Shown: piece by piece, positions 61,374 to 64,000 of the stretch
Layout of the letters: every line of letters starts with the position of its first letter
How positions within the stretch are numbered: position 1 is the stretch's first letter
Assembly (NCBI GenBank): GCA_020850755.1
Contig: JADZEB010000013.1
Location: forward strand, 62,001 to 126,000
Direction of reading: 5' to 3'
Length of the DNA stretch: 64,000 bases
From: Alphaproteobacteria bacterium
Lineage (GTDB): Bacteria > Pseudomonadota > Alphaproteobacteria > Acetobacterales > Acetobacteraceae
Notes under the pieces: generated by a model
What the model was told of the DNA's origin: nothing
Databases searched by the model: none
The model's input: the letters and a program-made list of their open reading frames with translations, nothing else
Made by a program: the position numbers and the translations under genes

Positions 61374-63017
61374 ATGACCGCGAGCGCGCTCTATGATCTC
61401 ACCCTCGCCGAAGCCGCAGCCCTGATCGGGGCGCGCAAGCTCTCGCCGGTCGAGTACACCAGTGCCCTGGTCGCACGCACCGAGGCGCTGGAGCCGCAGC
61501 TCAACGCCTTCATCACCCGCACCTTCGACGCGGCGATGGCGGATGCCAAGACCGCCGAGGCCGAGATCGCGGCCGGCAAGTATCGCGGGCCCCTGCACGG
61601 CATTCCCTTCGCCGTGAAGGACATCTACGACACGGCGGGCGTGCTGACCTCGGGCCATTCGCGCATCTGCATCGACCGCGTGCCGGCCAAGGATGCGACC
61701 ACGGTCGCCAGGCTGCGCGCCGCAGGCGCGATCCTGACCGGCAAGCTCGCCACCCACGAATTCGCCCATGGCGGCCCGTCCTTCGACCTGCCCTGGCCGC
61801 CCGCGCGCAACCCGTGGAACACGGCGCATTTCACCGGCGGCTCCTCGTCCGGGTCGGGTGCGGCGCTGGCGGCCGGACTGGTGCCGGCGAGCCTGGGGTC
61901 GGATACCGGCGGCTCGATCCGCGGCCCGGCCGGGTTCTGCGGCATCGCCGGGCACAAGCCGACCTATGGCCTGGTCAGCCGCGCGGGCGTGCTGCCCAAC
62001 AGCTACTCCTACGATCATTGCGGCCCGATGGCGCGCACGAGCGAGGATTGCGCCCTGATCATGAACGTGATCGCGGGGCATGATCCGGCCGACCCCGGCT
62101 CCTCGCCGCGGCCCGTGGCCGATTTCGCCGCCGGCATCGGCGCGGGCGTGAAGGGGATGCGTATCGGCGTCGTGCGCCATTTCTGGGAGCAGGACCTGGC
62201 CGTATATCCGGAGCTACCGGCCGCGCTCGAAGCCGCGATACGTCTGTTCAAGGAGATGGGCGCGATTGTCGAGGATGTGCGGATGCGCCCTCTGCAATCC
62301 TATTCGGATGTGAAGATCGTCACGGCCGAGAGCGAGCTGATGTCGATCCACCTGAACGAGCTGATCGCCCGTCCGCACCAGTTCGGCCAGGATTTCCGCG
62401 CCCGCAGCACGGCGGCCTGCCTGTTCACCGCCGAGGACTATGTCCGCGCCAGCCGCGAGCGGCGTGCCATGATCGCCGAGATGCGCCCGCTCTATCAGCG
62501 CTACGACCTGTTCCTGACCGCCGGCAACGCCGGTGCGCCGCGGCTCGACAAGCACAACATCCTGGTGTTCTGGCAGCGCCCGAACCTGACCTCGCCCTTC
62601 AACTGCACCGGCGGGCCGGCGCTCTCGGTGCTGTGCGGCTTCACCAAGGACGGGCTGCCGATGGGCATGCAGCTTGCCGGCCGGCCGTTCGACGATGCCA
62701 CCGTGCTGCGCGCGGGCCACGCCTTCGAGCAGGCGGCCGGCTTCATCAAACGCCGCCCGAACCTGGTTGCCGGCGCCGAGCCCCCGAAGTTCGACGTGCA
62801 GCCCTGGGTGCCGGACACCTCGACCGTGGCCCCGGCGGTGCGCGCGCAGGCCGAACTCGCCGCGCAGCGCGCGGGCTTCAACCTGCCCGGCCCGTTCATG
62901 GAGGAGCTGGTGGCAGTGGCACCCTGGGCGCTGGCGATGGCGCGCCGGCTGCGCCGCGACCAGCCGCGCGAGGCCGAGGTGTGCTCGGTCTTCGATCCGG
63001 GTCGCGACCTGCCCTGA
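61374..63017 (+). CDS. amidase signature hydrolase 3 with probable fused AtzG-like C-terminus
   Basis: Amidase-signature enzyme, 547 residues, with Lys82 (FAVKDIYD), cis-Ser157 (TGGSSSG) and Ser181 (DTGGSIR). It is about 75 residues longer than amidases 1 and 2. The extra C-terminus (roughly residues 490-547) has the pattern of AtzG/DUF4089: a short helix, GFNLP, a helix with PWALAMARRLRR, then an acidic turn and VFDP. If correct, one protein carries what amidase 1 has as a separate gene. ATG 61374 follows AAGGAA. The sequence is more distant from amidases 1 and 2 and resembles the GatA/AtzE branch. Confidence 0.85.
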   Translation: MTASALYDLTLAEAAALIGARKLSPVEYTSALVARTEALEPQLNAFITRTFDAAMADAKTAEAEIAAGKYRGPLHGIPFAVKDIYDTAGVLTSGHSRICIDRVPAKDATTVARLRAAGAILTGKLATHEFAHGGPSFDLPWPPARNPWNTAHFTGGSSSGSGAALAAGLVPASLGSDTGGSIRGPAGFCGIAGHKPTYGLVSRAGVLPNSYSYDHCGPMARTSEDCALIMNVIAGHDPADPGSSPRPVADFAAGIGAGVKGMRIGVVRHFWEQDLAVYPELPAALEAAIRLFKEMGAIVEDVRMRPLQSYSDVKIVTAESELMSIHLNELIARPHQFGQDFRARSTAACLFTAEDYVRASRERRAMIAEMRPLYQRYDLFLTAGNAGAPRLDKHNILVFWQRPNLTSPFNCTGGPALSVLCGFTKDGLPMGMQLAGRPFDDATVLRAGHAFEQAAGFIKRRPNLVAGAEPPKFDVQPWVPDTSTVAPAVRAQAELAAQRAGFNLPGPFMEELVAVAPWALAMARRLRRDQPREAEVCSVFDPGRDLP

Positions 63018-63066
63018 GCGCGAACCGGCGGGGCGAGCGTGCTTCGGGCACGCAGCGCCCCGCCGC

Positions 63067-64000
63067 TCAGATGTCGCGATAGTCTGGGTAGTGGCGGTCG
63101 ATCAGGCGCATCACCGCGTCGAAATCCATCGAGCCCCAAGGCACTTCCTTGCCATGGGGGCCGATGCGGAAGAAGCGGTCGTGGCGCCTAGCCGACAGTT
63201 CCAGGATGTGCGCCGAGGGCTGGAGCAGGGGGCGTTGCGTCGCCAGCGCCGCCACCTGCACGCGGCAGGCGAGCAGCAGGCGATACATGCGCAGGAACGC
63301 CTCGTCCACCGTCTCGCCCACGGTCAGCACGCCGTGGTTGCGCAGGATCAGCGCGCTGTTGCTGGCGAGATCGTGCTGCAATCGCGGCCGCTCATCCTCC
63401 ATCACCGCCGGACCTTCGAAATCATGGTAGCCGATGCGGCCGTAGAAGTCGGTCGCCTCCAGGCAGAGGAACATCAGCCCTTCCTCCATGCAGGAGACGG
63501 CCATGCCCTCGGGCGTGTGCGCATGCATGACGCAGCGCGCATCGTGCCGGCCCATATGGATCGCGGTGTGGATGTTCAGCCCGGCCGGGTTGATCGGGTA
63601 GCGGCTGTTGTCGAGCACCTTGCCGTGCAGATCGACCCGCACGAGGTTGCCTGCCGTGATCTCCGAGAACATCAGCCCGTAGGGATTGATGAGGAAGGTC
63701 GGGTTCTCGCCCGGCAGGCGCAGCGTCAGGTGGTTGGCGGTCAACTCGTCCCAGCCGAAATGGACGAACGCTCGATAGGCGGCGGCGAGCTTGAGCCGCC
63801 CCTCGCGCTCGGCCGCCGGCATGGCGCGCCCGCGCATGGCTGCTTTCGGCGCGCCCTTGCGCGCGGCCTGCTTGCTGGCCGGCATCGCGGTGCGCTTGGC
63901 CTTCGCGCGAGCGGATGGCTTCGGCGCGCCCTTGCGCGCGGCTGCTTTCGGCGCGCCTTTGCGCATGGCGGCTTTCGGCGCGCCCTTGCGCGCGGGGGCT
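63067..64000 (-). CDS. class II aldolase/adducin-family protein with Lys/Ala/Pro repeat tail (partial)
   Basis: Zinc-dependent aldolase-fold protein. The catalytic domain (NHLTLRLPGENPTFLIN, HAHTPEGMAVS, LILRNHGVLTVG) has the metal-binding His residues of the family and ends near HYPDYRDI. N-terminal to it is a basic region built from KGAPKAAxR nine-residue repeats. The first in-window ATG is 63966, but the frame and the repeats remain open to 64000, so the true start may lie outside, or inside the domain near MPAAEREGR. Substrate may be a short sugar phosphate or an acid aldol; unknown. Confidence 0.82.
   Translation of the reverse strand, partial: APARKGAPKAAMRKGAPKAAARKGAPKPSARAKAKRTAMPASKQAARKGAPKAAMRGRAMPAAEREGRLKLAAAYRAFVHFGWDELTANHLTLRLPGENPTFLINPYGLMFSEITAGNLVRVDLHGKVLDNSRYPINPAGLNIHTAIHMGRHDARCVMHAHTPEGMAVSCMEEGLMFLCLEATDFYGRIGYHDFEGPAVMEDERPRLQHDLASNSALILRNHGVLTVGETVDEAFLRMYRLLLACRVQVAALATQRPLLQPSAHILELSARRHDRFFRIGPHGKEVPWGSMDFDAVMRLIDRHYPDYRDI
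63843..64000 (-). repeat. 27-base coding repeats
   Basis: Near-identical units centred on CTTTCGGCGCGCCCTTGCGC begin at 63843, 63918, 63945 and 63972. The last three are spaced 27 bases. They encode KGAPKAAAR-type nine-residue units on the minus strand, and the array continues toward the window edge. Confidence 0.8.

Noticed and set aside
63843..64000. Regularly spaced 27-base repeats resembling a CRISPR array
   Set aside because: The units are contiguous coding repeats in one frame without spacers, so they encode a repetitive protein tail.

Overview
The window is 64 kb of dense chromosomal DNA, G+C-rich (roughly two thirds G+C by eye). The codon usage, the near-complete coding, the Shine-Dalgarno-led starts and the gene families all point to an alphaproteobacterium, probably a metabolically versatile Rhodospirillales or Hyphomicrobiales-like soil or water organism. 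That placement is inference; no rRNA, tRNA or other phylogenetic marker is present. I found no CRISPR array, insertion sequence or phage gene. No gene-free stretch exceeds 300 bases.

Layout. 1-3436: the end of a dipeptide/oligopeptide ABC importer module whose two ATPase genes are separated by an AtzG-like small protein and an amidase. 3433-4807 (minus): two tandem cysteine hydrolases, one of which has lost its catalytic residues. 4968-7340: an orphan CoxL-type molybdenum hydroxylase subunit. 7484-11832: an RND efflux adaptor and pump. 11921-15703: enoyl-CoA hydratase, phosphodiesterase, creatininase-like hydrolase and an unusual SDR. 15731-17946 (minus): a YHS-domain protein and an orphan HyuB. 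18057-20599: two tandem MFS transporters. 20604-29723: amidase, ThDP enzyme, MmgE/PrpD protein, M20 peptidase, MFS transporter and gamma-glutamyltransferase-like protein. 29973-34578: a three-subunit DMSO-reductase-family molybdoenzyme. 34625-37050: a second orphan HyuB and an Asp/Glu-racemase-like protein.

37092-46329 is a carbon-phosphorus lyase locus: phnG-H-I-J-K-L-M plus a DUF1045 gene on the minus strand, phnN converging on it, and the regulator phnF diverging from phnG over a HutC-type palindrome. A second phnM-like gene follows phnF. 46326-54850 holds an MFS transporter, hydroxypyruvate isomerase, two EamA transporters, a second ThDP enzyme, an AT-rich orphan gene, a second MmgE/PrpD protein and a 6PGDH-like dehydrogenase.

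55057-60110 is a compact cassette: XRE regulator, PyrK-like and PyrD-like subunits, an M20 N-carbamoyl-amidohydrolase-like enzyme and a SAM hydroxide adenosyltransferase. 60148-64000 contains a GNAT-cupin fusion, a third amidase whose C-terminus looks like a fused AtzG domain, and a class II aldolase with a lysine/alanine/proline repeat tail that runs off the window.

Overall the region is a catabolic accessory neighbourhood. It has three amidases, several amidohydrolases, two HyuB, two PrpD-like and two ThDP enzymes, many transporters, and complete phosphonate C-P bond cleavage. The most notable candidates for undescribed biology are the XRE-PyrK-PyrD-M20 cassette, the split versus fused AtzG/amidase pair, and the tandem active/dead cysteine hydrolases.
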